A stretch of 64,000 bases of DNA, taken from assembly GCF_000374045.1 (NCBI RefSeq), contig NZ_KB893386.1:124001-188000 (forward strand), in the 5' to 3' direction. The notes beneath the pieces were generated by a model. That model was not told where the DNA came from. It searched no databases and saw nothing but the letters and a program-made list of their open reading frames with translations. The DNA is from Segetibacter koreensis DSM 18137. Its GTDB lineage: Bacteria; Bacteroidota; Bacteroidia; Chitinophagales; Chitinophagaceae. Position numbers and translations under genes: made by a program. Of this stretch, positions 27,099 through 35,268 are shown in pieces (within the stretch, counting starts at the first letter, position 1; the number at the start of each line of letters is the position of its first letter).

Positions 27099-28113
27099 AA
27101 GCTACATAAGAGGCGGCTCCTAAAAGAGCAGTTTTTTCATTTAAAATAATTTTTACCGGCACCTCTTTTAAAAGCGTGTCCATCCGACCACTATTACAAA
27201 AGGATTTTAGAAAATACTCTTTTTGTAATAGTCCATAGACTTCCGGCAGTATACCGCCACCGATAAATACGCCTCCGGTCGCTTTTAATTTTAATACAAG
27301 ATTGGCTGTTTCTTCAGCCAGGTACCGAAAAAAAAGATTCATTGTTTCTGTGCAGATCGCGGATTTTTTATTCAAGGCGTTCTTACTAATTGTGACTGCA
27401 AAATCTTCATCATTTTTTCTGTTTACAAGCCATTGAGGTTCGTCTATTTTCATTACATCTCTAAGAAATTCATACATATTAATAATGCCCGGACCTGATA
27501 CCACTCTTTCCCAGCTAACATGGCCAAATTTCTTTTGAAGATACCGGTAAAGCGAAATGTCTGGTTCTGTCCGCGCTGCAAAATCACAATGCCCACCTTC
27601 TGTAGCAAAAGGATGAAAATGATTTCCGTCCCAAAACATACCCGCTTCTCCTAAGCCCGTGCCCGGCGCAATAATCGCGATATTTCCAACGCTGTTTTTT
27701 CCACCCTCAAGCAAAACAAACAGGTCTTTATCATTAAGTGCTGCCAGCCCGTAGGCGGTCGCTTCCAGGTCATTGATCAGGTAAATTTTTTCAACATTCA
27801 ACTGTTGAGCGATTTGTCGTACATCAATTTGCTGCGACAGGTTGGTTATGTTTACTTTTCCCTCTTGCACCGGTCCGGCAACTCCAAGGCTGATAATGTC
27901 AGGAACTGTATCTCCACTTAAAAACGCTTGCATCATTTCTATTATACCCGTAAAATTTTTCGACATGAATGAAGCCTCTTTTATAACTGCCAGTTCATTA
28001 CCCGTCTTTTTGAAAACGGCAAGGTTCGTCTTTGTGCCACCTACATCGCCGGCCAGAACGGAACCGCCATTTCGCATTTCTAAACCCTGTATAAAAGCTA
28101 TTGGTAGCGACAT
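27088..28113 (-). CDS. glk: Glucokinase (Glk family)
   Basis: A 341-residue sugar kinase of the bacterial Glk family (not ROK, since no zinc motif is seen). It has the phosphate-binding AGDVGGTKTNLAVF (about 21-34), NDLEATAYG, APGTGLGEAG, EGGHCDFAAR with the sugar-binding Glu/His, and GGVFIGGGI. It makes glucose-6-phosphate from glucose set free by debranching or phosphorolysis. It is the first gene of a two-gene operon with glgX. On the minus strand TAATTTTT (28172-28179) lies 22 bp from the FNR-type box. Confidence 0.92.
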   Translation of the reverse strand: MSLPIAFIQGLEMRNGGSVLAGDVGGTKTNLAVFKKTGNELAVIKEASFMSKNFTGIIEMMQAFLSGDTVPDIISLGVAGPVQEGKVNITNLSQQIDVRQIAQQLNVEKIYLINDLEATAYGLAALNDKDLFVLLEGGKNSVGNIAIIAPGTGLGEAGMFWDGNHFHPFATEGGHCDFAARTEPDISLYRYLQKKFGHVSWERVVSGPGIINMYEFLRDVMKIDEPQWLVNRKNDEDFAVTISKNALNKKSAICTETMNLFFRYLAEETANLVLKLKATGGVFIGGGILPEVYGLLQKEYFLKSFCNSGRMDTLLKEVPVKIILNEKTALLGAASYVAYGK

Positions 28114-28201
28114 AAGTCTTTAAAATTTAAAATGATTTAATTACCTTTTCCTATATCTTTTATAAAACGTGAAAAATTAAAGCTCTACCATTTATTGCTT
28201 T

Positions 28202-28215
28202 ATGAGCAAAATCAC
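28202..28215. promoter_or_regulatory. Bidirectional FNR-type operator between glk-glgX and the PNPOx gene
   Basis: ATGAGCAAAATCAC is TGAG-N4-ATCA, one mismatch in the left arm. Leftwards TAATTTTT (28172-28179, one mismatch to TAnnTTTG) starts 22 bp away for glk-glgX. Rightwards TACTTTTA (28260-28267, one mismatch) starts 44 bp away for the flavoprotein gene. Fitting both spacings from one site supports a weak palindrome that I would otherwise doubt. Confidence 0.6.
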
Positions 28216-28286
28216 TATGCAGCCTGATTTTGCGCACATATAGAGCATAAGCGCTGCGATACTTTTAATCAATAAAATTATTTACA

Positions 28287-28760
28287 ATGATTGGTGAATT
28301 AAATCATACAGAAGTAGAAGAAGTATTGCAGAGCCAGCTGATTGGCCGTATTGGGTGCCATGCGGATGGCATTACTTATATTGTACCTGTAAGTTATGCC
28401 TATAATGAATCTTATGTGTATATCCACTCGCTTGAAGGAAGAAAGGTGGATATTATGCGAAAGAACCCAGAGGTTTGTTTTGAAGTTGATGTACTCAATA
28501 ATATGGCTAATTGGAAAAGTGTGATTGCGTGGGGCACTTTTGAAGAACTAAAGGGAAGCGAAGAACGTGAAAAAGGTTTGAAAATACTTTTAAACAGGTC
28601 TCTACCAATTATCTCCAGTGAAATGACTCATCTGGGAAGCGACTGGCCATTTTCCTACAACCATGCGAATGAAATCGGAGGAGTTTTTTATAGAATTAAA
28701 TTAAGAGAAAAAACAGGTAAATTCGAGACCAATTATGCATCAACATCCTTTAATGTATAA
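28287..28760 (+). CDS. Pyridoxamine 5'-phosphate oxidase-like flavin-binding protein
   Basis: A 157-residue split-barrel protein of the PNPOx-like superfamily: LIGRIGCHADGITYIVPVSYAYNESYVYIHSLEGRKVDIMRKNPEVCFEVDVL is the typical FMN-binding half, followed by WKSVIAWGTFEEL. Members bind FMN, F420 or haem; some are nitroimidazole reductases (Nim). The true substrate is unknown. It is transcribed alone, divergent from glk. Members of this superfamily recur in hypoxia-induced gene sets. Confidence 0.85.
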   Translation: MIGELNHTEVEEVLQSQLIGRIGCHADGITYIVPVSYAYNESYVYIHSLEGRKVDIMRKNPEVCFEVDVLNNMANWKSVIAWGTFEELKGSEEREKGLKILLNRSLPIISSEMTHLGSDWPFSYNHANEIGGVFYRIKLREKTGKFETNYASTSFNV

Positions 28761-28988
28761 AATAGTCAAAACGGGTTTACATTGAAATAAGTAAAAATGA
28801 AGTTGAAAATTCATTTGTGCAAAGTGATATAAAAGAGAAAATAAATACTGTTTCGCAAAAGGCTAGGCCTATAAGTAAAAACGGATAAAAGTTAAAAGAT
28901 GAATACTTATAGCGCCTGCGGGAGCAGCAATGGGCGCAATAAAAAATTTAAGAAAATTTAGAATGAAACTTTAATTACGGCAGTTTAA

Positions 28989-29996
28989 TTAGGGCATTAT
29001 TAATACTGCGGCACCCTGTATATGTCCTTTTCTTAAAGCTTCCAATGCTTCATTTGCTTGCTGTAAATTAAATAACTGCGTTTCTGTCTTCACTGGTATT
29101 GCAGGTGCAAGTTTGAGAAACTCTTCTCCATCCTTTCTCGTAAGGTTAGCCACCGAACGAATTATTCTTTCGCCCCAAAGCAAGTTATAAGGGAAGGAAG
29201 GGATATCACTCATATGAATGCCTCCACACACCACAACTCCACCCTTGTCAACATTCCTTAACGCTGCCGGTACAAGATTTCCGGCTGGAGCAAAAATAAT
29301 GGCTGCATCAAGCATACACGGCGGTGCTTCATTGGAAGCACCTGCCCATACGGCTCCAAGCTTTGTTGCAAATTTTTGTGTTTCCACATCACCCTCTCTT
29401 GTAAATGCAAATACTTTTTTGTTTTGAAAAACAGCCATTTGTATAACAATATGAGCAGCAGCGCCAAAGCCATAAAGACCTATATTACTAATGTTTTCAC
29501 CCATCATTTTATAGCAGCGGTAGCCAATAAGACCTGCACATAAAAGAGGCGCACCTGCAGCGTTTGCATAAACAGAAGAAAGCCCGAAGCAATATCTTTC
29601 GTCTGCTACTGTATATTCAGCGTATCCTCCATTTAAAGTATAACCTGTAAAGAGAGCATTCTCGCATAGGTTTTCTTTGTTTTGCAAACAATACTTACAT
29701 TTCCCGCAGGTATATCCCAGCCATGGAATTCCTATAAAATCACCTGTTTTTACAAGGCTTACGTCATCTCCTGTACTTACTACTCTACCTATTATTTCAT
29801 GTCCTGGTATAAGAGGCAGTTTGGGGTTTGATAATTCTCCATCTAAAATATGAAGATCGGTGCGGCAAACGCCACATGCAACAACTTTTACCAACACTTG
29901 TTTAGACTGTGGATAAGGCAATGGCACCTGCTTATAATATAAAGCTTCACCTTGTTTTTCCAGCACCATCGCATTCATTATATCAGGCAATATCAT
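28989..29996 (-). CDS. Zinc-dependent alcohol dehydrogenase (MDR family)
   Basis: A 335-residue medium-chain dehydrogenase. Catalytic zinc ligands are Cys44 (CRTDLH, with His49) and His66-Glu67 (PGHE); the structural zinc has Cys97, Cys100, Cys103 and Cys111 (CGKCKYCLQNKENLC). The Rossmann motif is IGLYGFGAAAHI. Close relatives are annotated AdhA-like or zinc-binding dehydrogenases and could re-oxidise NADH during fermentation. I found no convincing FNR-type promoter with correct spacing for it, although hsp20's box is 215 bp upstream. Confidence 0.88.
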   Translation of the reverse strand: MILPDIMNAMVLEKQGEALYYKQVPLPYPQSKQVLVKVVACGVCRTDLHILDGELSNPKLPLIPGHEIIGRVVSTGDDVSLVKTGDFIGIPWLGYTCGKCKYCLQNKENLCENALFTGYTLNGGYAEYTVADERYCFGLSSVYANAAGAPLLCAGLIGYRCYKMMGENISNIGLYGFGAAAHIVIQMAVFQNKKVFAFTREGDVETQKFATKLGAVWAGASNEAPPCMLDAAIIFAPAGNLVPAALRNVDKGGVVVCGGIHMSDIPSFPYNLLWGERIIRSVANLTRKDGEEFLKLAPAIPVKTETQLFNLQQANEALEALRKGHIQGAAVLIMP

Positions 29997-30210
29997 AAGT
30001 ACTCGCTTCAGGGATTCTAATTCTTAAAATCATCCTGATCCTGCCGCAACTTATTTCAGGATGCTTTAAATCATTAATGATTATAATAATTGATAAAATA
30101 AGAATAAAAAATAAAAAAAACTAACATTTTAGCTGATTTCTTTCATGTAACAGGTTAAATACTCTGCTTCATCTACCAATAATGAAGATGATTAATACAT
30201 ATATATTCTT

Positions 30211-30224
30211 ATGATAAAGATCAT
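30211..30224 (+). promoter_or_regulatory. FNR-type operator of hsp20
   Basis: ATGATAAAGATCAT is a TGAT-N4-ATCA palindrome. A perfect -7 element TACCTTTG (30247-30254) starts exactly 22 bp after it, and the ATG is 45 bp beyond that element. This is the clearest near-spaced promoter. An AAGGAGG ribosome site, unusually good for this genome, lies just before the ATG. The 302-bp gap to the dehydrogenase holds nothing else certain. Confidence 0.8.
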
Positions 30225-30298
30225 AGAATTACGACTGAAACAAGAATACCTTTGATGGAAATTCATATTATTTAATTACAAAAACCAAGGAGGTTAAC

Positions 30299-30742
30299 AT
30301 GGCTACAAATGCGTTGATGAAACCAGGATTATTTCCATCAGTATTTGATGATTTTTTCAAACCATGGAATGAGTGGTTTGACAGTGGTCGGCCCTTGGGC
30401 AGAACTCTTACTGTACCAGCAGTAAACGTAAATGAAACTGAACAAAATTATAACGTTTCAGTAGCGGCGCCAGGAATGAAAAAAGAAGACTTTAAAATTG
30501 ACCTGGAAGGAAATATGCTAACTATAAGTTCGGAAAAAGAAGAAGAAAAAGAAGAGAAAGAAGGCAAATACAACCGTAAAGAATATAATTATTCTTCTTT
30601 CTCCCGCAGTTTCACTTTACCAGAAGATGTTAACAGGGAACAAATTCAGGCGAAATACGAAGACGGCGTTTTGAAACTATCCCTTCCGAAAAAAGAAGAA
30701 GCAAAAAAGAGTGCTGAAGCCAAACATATTGCAATTCAGTAA
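30299..30742 (+). CDS. Hsp20/alpha-crystallin small heat-shock protein
   Basis: A 147-residue chaperone that holds unfolding proteins in oligomers without ATP. The alpha-crystallin domain runs about 40-135, from VPAVNVNETEQNYNVSVAAPGMKKEDFKIDLEGNMLTIS to YEDGVLKLSLPKKE. An acidic Glu/Lys-rich loop lies at about 76-92, and there is a basic tail. It is monocistronic, ended by a strong terminator, and has both the strongest ribosome site and one of the best FNR-type promoters in the window. HspX, the mycobacterial counterpart, is the classic DosR target. Confidence 0.95.
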   Translation: MATNALMKPGLFPSVFDDFFKPWNEWFDSGRPLGRTLTVPAVNVNETEQNYNVSVAAPGMKKEDFKIDLEGNMLTISSEKEEEKEEKEGKYNRKEYNYSSFSRSFTLPEDVNREQIQAKYEDGVLKLSLPKKEEAKKSAEAKHIAIQ

Positions 30743-30774
30743 AAACTTGTTGCGCTTGTGGTTTAAGAAAATGA

Positions 30775-30807
30775 AAGCCCCGTCAAAAAGTATTGACGGG
30801 GCTTTTT
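30775..30807 (+). terminator. Intrinsic terminator after hsp20
   Basis: Twelve bases AAGCCCCGTCAA (30775-30786) pair perfectly with TTGACGGGGCTT (30793-30804) around a 6-base loop, followed by more T. It lies 33 bp after the stop. As an almost symmetrical element it may also end the convergent gene stopping at 30846. Confidence 0.9.
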
Positions 30808-30845
30808 CTATGAAACACCTTATCACTTTTGGCAGTGTATTCAAA

Positions 30846-31889
30846 CTAAAGTATCAGGGCAATATGCATGTAATTGTCTAAAGCATTGCTGCTAACAAAT
30901 TCAATATTACCGCCCTCACCTAACACTCTTTCAATCGCCTCTTCTACCGGATCGGTTATTAACAAAGACCCGTTTGCCGAAACAGCGTTCGCATACATTA
31001 GTTCGGTAGTGTCGGCCACACGAAATGGGTATTGGAAATCTTTCTCTACAATTAATATCTTACCCCTTTTTTCTTTAGCAGCTTTGCAAACATTATCAAT
31101 ACCTATTTTTGCTTTTTTATTATTTAAAGCTTTATCTAATTTCATTAGAAGGTATTTTTCCTTTATCTTTTCCCAGTCCTGTATCAATGGCCTTACCAAT
31201 TGTTGAACGTAACTCATGTTTTCCTCATCGGCTTCTGCATTAACAGTTTGTATAATTTCCTTACTGTTTTTTGAGATTGATTTAAACAGTGATAGCAATG
31301 CTTCATCACCAACAGCAATAAGTGGTAAAGAATAAGTCTTTAAAATATGGGTAAGCACGTTCTCAACATGCAATAAAAATTTTTCTTTACCGGTATTGAA
31401 ACGAGATTTTATATGTTCTGCAGCATTAAAAACAATAAGACTTAGTCTTTTTCCTACACCCAGGTAAATGAAAGACTGATCGCGATGAAGGGACAACACC
31501 AAATATTTCATCTCCTCCCTTTTTGTAAGTGTTAATTCGCGGATATTTAAAGGCTCTCCAACAACCACTTTTTCTTCAATAAGAAAATTGAGATAAAAAA
31601 CTTTCTCTACAAAAGGAGATAAAAAAATGACAACACTTTTCTTATTTGCATTATAATTTAAAGTGTTCATGATCGTTCTCAACTGATTTACAGCAGGATT
31701 CACCATGTAGTCAGGAATACCATTGATCAAATTAAGATCATTTTCTACTTTATCAATTGATAATTTGATTTTTTGTTCAATTTGAGCTTTTGAAATATTT
31801 GTTGTATCAATTTGAAGAGCGATTGTAATAAATGGAAGCGCAATTGTGTTTTTAACTGCCGGGTTTTGCTGAAGGATTAAAGGCGCCAT
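30846..31889 (-). CDS. eRF1-like (baeRF/Balon-related) protein, possible ribosome-protection factor
   Basis: A 347-residue protein that I place in the bacterial relatives of archaeal-eukaryal release factor 1. The evidence is the central strand pattern MKYLVLSLHRDQSFIYLGVGKRLSLIVF and the C-terminal half ending RGKILIVEKDFQYPFRVAD...NAVSANGSLLITDPVEEAIERVLGEGGNIEFVSSNAL, an eL30-like fold. Balon, a member of this wider group, occupies the A site of hibernating ribosomes; a related protein (Rv2629) belongs to the DosR regulon. No GGQ motif is present, so peptide release is not expected. It is convergent with hsp20 and preceded by an FNR-type box at 32106. Confidence 0.62.
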   Translation of the reverse strand: MAPLILQQNPAVKNTIALPFITIALQIDTTNISKAQIEQKIKLSIDKVENDLNLINGIPDYMVNPAVNQLRTIMNTLNYNANKKSVVIFLSPFVEKVFYLNFLIEEKVVVGEPLNIRELTLTKREEMKYLVLSLHRDQSFIYLGVGKRLSLIVFNAAEHIKSRFNTGKEKFLLHVENVLTHILKTYSLPLIAVGDEALLSLFKSISKNSKEIIQTVNAEADEENMSYVQQLVRPLIQDWEKIKEKYLLMKLDKALNNKKAKIGIDNVCKAAKEKRGKILIVEKDFQYPFRVADTTELMYANAVSANGSLLITDPVEEAIERVLGEGGNIEFVSSNALDNYMHIALIL

Positions 31890-32105
31890 AACGATAGATT
31901 TTATGATGAAAGTATAATTACCAAAATCTTATTAATGCCACTATTCGAAATACTTTTCTCATTTTATTTATATAACTCGAAATAAATGAGATTGGGAAGA
32001 CTGTTTTTTCAAAAAATCAGCCGATTTGAAAAAAGGGTCTAATTAAAAAAATACAAAAAGACGTTATTTGTGACCGAATTTTTATGAGCAGAGTAAGAAA
32101 ACGTT

Positions 32106-32119
32106 ATGATTTTCGTCAT
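32106..32119 (-). promoter_or_regulatory. FNR-type operator upstream of the eRF1-like gene
   Basis: ATGATTTTCGTCAT has mixed arms (TGAT-N4-GTCA). On the minus strand TCTTTTTG (32054-32061), one mismatch to TAnnTTTG, starts 44 bp from the edge. The leader would then be about 160 bases, longer than elsewhere. The 433-bp gap 31890-32322 holds no other gene; AAATTTTTCATTTC is directly repeated near 32290-32315. Confidence 0.5.
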
Positions 32120-32322
32120 TCCAGGCCATTACAATTACAACGATTTTTAATGATCTGTTCTGTACTTTTGATTTTTGTGTCTTGTACTTACAAGGTACCT
32201 ATTTAAATTGGTAAAAAATCTTTAATATTATTGTTTCTGTTTGTTTAATACCTTGTTAAAAGGAGTTTGAAAAGACAGATAAAACACATTTTTCATTTCA
32301 AATTTTTCATTTCAAATTTTTC

Positions 32323-33345
32323 CTACATTAGATGCTTATAAAGCATGTTTATATAACTATCCATTAAGTACAAGTACTTTTTAGCCTCAGCCAATAAACC
32401 CTTTCTTTCATCATTATTAGCAGCAGACCTTGCTCTCAGACTATTAACCTTTGCCCGTATGTTTGAGCGATAACTTTTATAATAGACGAACAGCCATCGC
32501 TCGTCTTCGGTTGTTATAGAGGGGAAGACATTATTGTAAAAGGTTAGAAACAAATCAGATAAATCTTTTCTGCCAAAAGCATCAAGATCCATACATAAAA
32601 AGGCAATTTCGTTAAGCACATCGATTTGTCGGTAATCGTCGTTAAATTCTATACAGTCAAAAGGCTGAGGAGATGGTAATAAAAAAATGTTCCTTGAGTG
32701 CAAGTCCCCGTGACAATCTCTAAAAAAACCTTTCTTTAGCCGATTTGCCAAAAGTTCCCTGTTTTTCTCAATAAATGTATTAGATATCTGAATAGCCCGG
32801 ATTATAATACCGCTGCTATCGCTACCTGCGTTTTCCCTCAAATATTCCCTTTCCTCATCGAGGTCATTAAATTTATTTTGAACATCTAAAAAATCTTTTT
32901 TATAAATTATAGTTGCTGTTTTATGAAAAGCTGCTACTTTTTCAGCTAAATTTTTAATATCAGAAGTTGTGACCTGGTTACTTACTATCAGCACGTCCAT
33001 CTGCCTCGCCCTGTCTATTTTTCGCATCTTAACAGCATAATCTACAATATCTCCTTCTTCGCCATCTATGCTAATGCTTCCTGAAGTTTCCCTTACTGTT
33101 TGCACATCCAGGTATATGTCTTCGGTCAACCTCTTATTTAACTCAACCTCTCTTTCACAATAATATTTTCTTTTTTCCAAAGTAGAAAAGTCGAGAAATG
33201 AGTAAATAATCGGCTTTTTTATTTTATATACAAATTCATCACACAGTATTACCCATGAAATGTGTGTTTCAACCAATTCTGGCTGATGACGGTTTTGGGG
33301 AAATTTTCCCTTTACAATCAATTTATTTATCTGTTCTCTCGTCAT
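32323..33345 (-). CDS. Aminoglycoside-phosphotransferase-like kinase (COG2187 type)
   Basis: A 340-residue kinase-fold protein. The catalytic segment is FFRDCHGDLHSRNIFLL with HGD..N, followed by FDCIEFNDDYRQIDVLNEIAFLCMDL, the metal-binding part. The N-terminal part (FVYKIKKPIIYSFLDFSTLEKRKYYCEREVELNKRL) is characteristic of COG2187. The substrate is unknown. In many bacteria, including the DosR-regulated Rv2004c of M. tuberculosis, this domain is fused to a P-loop kinase; here the P-loop kinase is a separate gene just upstream, overlapping by 4 bp. Confidence 0.8.
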   Translation of the reverse strand: MTREQINKLIVKGKFPQNRHQPELVETHISWVILCDEFVYKIKKPIIYSFLDFSTLEKRKYYCEREVELNKRLTEDIYLDVQTVRETSGSISIDGEEGDIVDYAVKMRKIDRARQMDVLIVSNQVTTSDIKNLAEKVAAFHKTATIIYKKDFLDVQNKFNDLDEEREYLRENAGSDSSGIIIRAIQISNTFIEKNRELLANRLKKGFFRDCHGDLHSRNIFLLPSPQPFDCIEFNDDYRQIDVLNEIAFLCMDLDAFGRKDLSDLFLTFYNNVFPSITTEDERWLFVYYKSYRSNIRAKVNSLRARSAANNDERKGLLAEAKKYLYLMDSYINMLYKHLM

Positions 33346-33833
33346 TTTTGCAAATGAAGATATTCTCTTGTTTTATGCAACATTTCATCAATGTTATCAT
33401 TAGTTGATGTAAGTACAAGGTGAGGTTCATCCATCGGCTCCCACTCCTCTTTTATTTTTTTATAAACTTCAAAGTCAGCCTCACTATCTTCTCTCTTTTT
33501 TTGCATTCTTTCCCTGACTAAAGCCTCATCTGCTACCACTTCAATAAATGCAAGAAGCTCATTTTGATCAATATTGCTAATAAAATTTTCCCTGATTTCT
33601 CTTTTGTAAAAAGTGGCATCCAATACAACATTATTGTGTTTGATAACTTTAATAGCCTCTGAAAGCATCTGTTCATATACTGACAGCTTTTCTTTATCTG
33701 AATAAGTTCTTTTACTAAGCATTTCTTTTCTCACCCTGTCACTATTAATATAAACAGCGTTTACCATACTTGCCAACTTCAAAGCGAAATAGCTTTTACC
33801 CGAACCAGGTAAACCGAATACTATTAAAATCAT
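33342..33833 (-). CDS. P-loop kinase (COG0645 type), partner of the APH-like kinase
   Basis: A 163-residue nucleotide-binding protein with Walker A GLPGSGKS near the N-terminus and the family's VYINSDRVRKEMLSKRTYSDKEKLSVYEQML and VVLDATFYKREIRE segments, as in gluconate-kinase-like AAA proteins. I choose the ATG at 33833 (MILIVFGLPGSGKS). The frame opens at 33854, but that codon lies upstream of the predicted -7 element. Its stop overlaps the next gene's start by 4 bp (ATGA-type coupling), consistent with two halves of one enzyme. Confidence 0.8.
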   Translation of the reverse strand: MILIVFGLPGSGKSYFALKLASMVNAVYINSDRVRKEMLSKRTYSDKEKLSVYEQMLSEAIKVIKHNNVVLDATFYKREIRENFISNIDQNELLAFIEVVADEALVRERMQKKREDSEADFEVYKKIKEEWEPMDEPHLVLTSTNDNIDEMLHKTREYLHLQK

Positions 33834-33890
33834 AGTTATTAAAGATACTCCCATTAATGCTGATAATCGTGATGTTCCTCACCGGAGTGT

Positions 33891-33904
33891 ATGATAAACA
33901 TCAT
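33891..33904 (-). promoter_or_regulatory. FNR-type operator of the kinase pair
   Basis: ATGATAAACATCAT has exact TGAT-N4-ATCA arms. On the minus strand TATCTTTA (33840-33847), one mismatch, starts 43 bp from the edge, one base short of the far spacing. Transcription would begin very near the chosen ATG, so a leaderless message or a slightly different start is possible. Confidence 0.55.
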
Positions 33905-34025
33905 CAAAAACAATAGCTCCGGGTTTTTGCTTTATCCTTTATTCTTAAATATTTTTAAACGCCCTATAGCGATAAATGTGCAACTTGTTTGACGTTTGAT
34001 TTGTGTTCATTGAGCTCTTTTTATC

Positions 34026-34039
34026 CTGATTAGTATCAG
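34026..34039 (+). promoter_or_regulatory. FNR-type operator of the DUF4136 gene
   Basis: CTGATTAGTATCAG is a perfect palindrome with TGAT-N4-ATCA. At the near spacing the sequence is GAAATTTC (34062-34069), two mismatches to TAnnTTTG, the weakest -7 match of the set. It supports the start at 34108 over the one at 34051. Confidence 0.5.
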
Positions 34040-34107
34040 TATGCCAGCTGGTGCAGATCATGAAATTTCTATTTACTAAAAGCAAACTTTACTCAATAAA
34101 ACCTATT

Positions 34108-34647
34108 ATGAGAATCAACATTCTGTGGTATGCCTTTATGTTACTGCTATTACCTGCATGCAGCCCCACCATGCGCGTTTTTTCTGACTATGATAAAGAC
34201 GCAAATATTTCTAATTATAAAACTTACAGTTGGCCGACAGAAGAAGAGATTGAAAAAAAAGGAACCAACCCGCTCTACTATAATGAGCTGAATGATAAAC
34301 GGATAAAAAACGCGGTGTACGAGCAAATGAAAAGCAGAGGCTTTACCTATCAAAATGAAAAACAGCCCCTTGAAATGCATTACCACATTATTGTTGAAGA
34401 CAAAACTTTTATAGCAACCGAACCGGGAGGATATGTATACCCTGAGTTTTGGCAGTTAAAAAGAACGCAGGCATATCCATATCAACAAGGAACTCTTATA
34501 ATAGATCTCATGGATACAAGGACCAAAATGTTGGTGTGGCGAGGCTGGGCAACCGGAGCAATTGAAGACCAGGTATCGAGGAAACCCGAACAAACTATTC
34601 AAAAAGCGGTAGCCAAAATTTTTAAGCTCTTTCCTTATCAACATTAA
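34108..34647 (+). CDS. DUF4136 lipoprotein
   Basis: About 179 residues from the ATG at 34108, which opens a lipoprotein signal MRINILWYAFMLLLLPAC. Starting at 34051 would add a charged 19-residue extension before the signal. The mature protein has the DUF4136 pattern: VFSDYDKDANISNYKTYSWP, a central HYHIIVEDKTF strand and QGTLIIDLMDTRTKMLVWRGWATGAIEDQ. Members are envelope lipoproteins of unknown role. A short intergenic stretch of 62 bp separates it from the GerW-like gene. Confidence 0.8.
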   Translation: MRINILWYAFMLLLLPACSPTMRVFSDYDKDANISNYKTYSWPTEEEIEKKGTNPLYYNELNDKRIKNAVYEQMKSRGFTYQNEKQPLEMHYHIIVEDKTFIATEPGGYVYPEFWQLKRTQAYPYQQGTLIIDLMDTRTKMLVWRGWATGAIEDQVSRKPEQTIQKAVAKIFKLFPYQH

Positions 34648-34709
34648 AATTAAAAAACAATTTAAGCTTTATACCAAAAACTATTTTTTAAACTTTAAAC
34701 TATTAAATA

Positions 34710-35120
34710 ATGGAAAATAATGCTTTTTTAGAAACGCTTGCTGCGCGTTTTGGACAAAATGCTTCAGTTAAAAATGTATATGGAGAACCTATAACCACTC
34801 AAGGCAAAACTATTATTCCGGTGGCGCAAATTGCCATGGGACTAGGCGGCGGCTACGGCCATAAAAATGGCAAAGTCAAGCAAATGGTAAATAGTAGCAC
34901 AGGGGCCGACGATAATAAGCAAGGCGAAGGTGCAGGTGCTGGCGGCGGCATGTACGCTACAGCAAAAGGTGTATATGAAGTAACAGATAAATGCACACGT
35001 TTTATACCTGCAAATGCAACAAAACAGTTACTTACCATGGCCGCACTTGCGTTTGTAACAGGCCGCTGGATGGGCCGGAGAAAAAGAAGAAAAGAACAAT
35101 ACAAAGGATTAAAGGCGTAG
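34710..35120 (+). CDS. GerW/YtfJ-like protein
   Basis: A 136-residue protein with VYGEPITTQGKTIIPVAQIAMGLGGGYG, a Gly-rich middle (GEGAGAGGGM) and AKGVYEVTDKCTRFIP, the pattern of the GerW (YtfJ) family. It ends in one possible membrane segment (LLTMAALAFVTGRWMG) and a very basic tail. GerW was named in spore formers, but the family is wider; no sporulation is implied here. It probably follows DUF4136 in one message and ends at a hairpin. Confidence 0.75.
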   Translation: MENNAFLETLAARFGQNASVKNVYGEPITTQGKTIIPVAQIAMGLGGGYGHKNGKVKQMVNSSTGADDNKQGEGAGAGGGMYATAKGVYEVTDKCTRFIPANATKQLLTMAALAFVTGRWMGRRKRRKEQYKGLKA

Positions 35121-35137
35121 TACAAAAAAAAGGAATT

Positions 35138-35170
35138 AAGGATATTTTTTCAATCCAAAAATATCCTTTT
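35138..35170 (+). terminator. Intrinsic terminator after the GerW-like gene
   Basis: AAGGATATTTTT (35138-35149) pairs with AAAAATATCCTT (35157-35168), loop of about seven bases, then TT. It lies 17 bp past the stop at 35120. Confidence 0.65.
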
Positions 35171-35268
35171 GCACTTTTTGTTGTAACGATTCTTGAATCT
35201 GCTAAAACACTTTTTGTTTTCATAAAACCTTTATCCTTTTATAGAAATTTTAAAAAGCTTTTTATAAA

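Noticed and set aside
30069-30082. Palindrome AATCATTAATGATT upstream of the alcohol dehydrogenase
   Set aside because: The arms are inverted (ATCA-N4-TGAT) relative to the other sites, and the overlapping TGAT-N4-ATAA at 30078 has no good -7 element at 22 or 44 bp.
34710-35120. Sporulation function for the GerW-like gene
   Set aside because: The family name comes from Bacillus; no other sporulation gene is present and the family is widespread.
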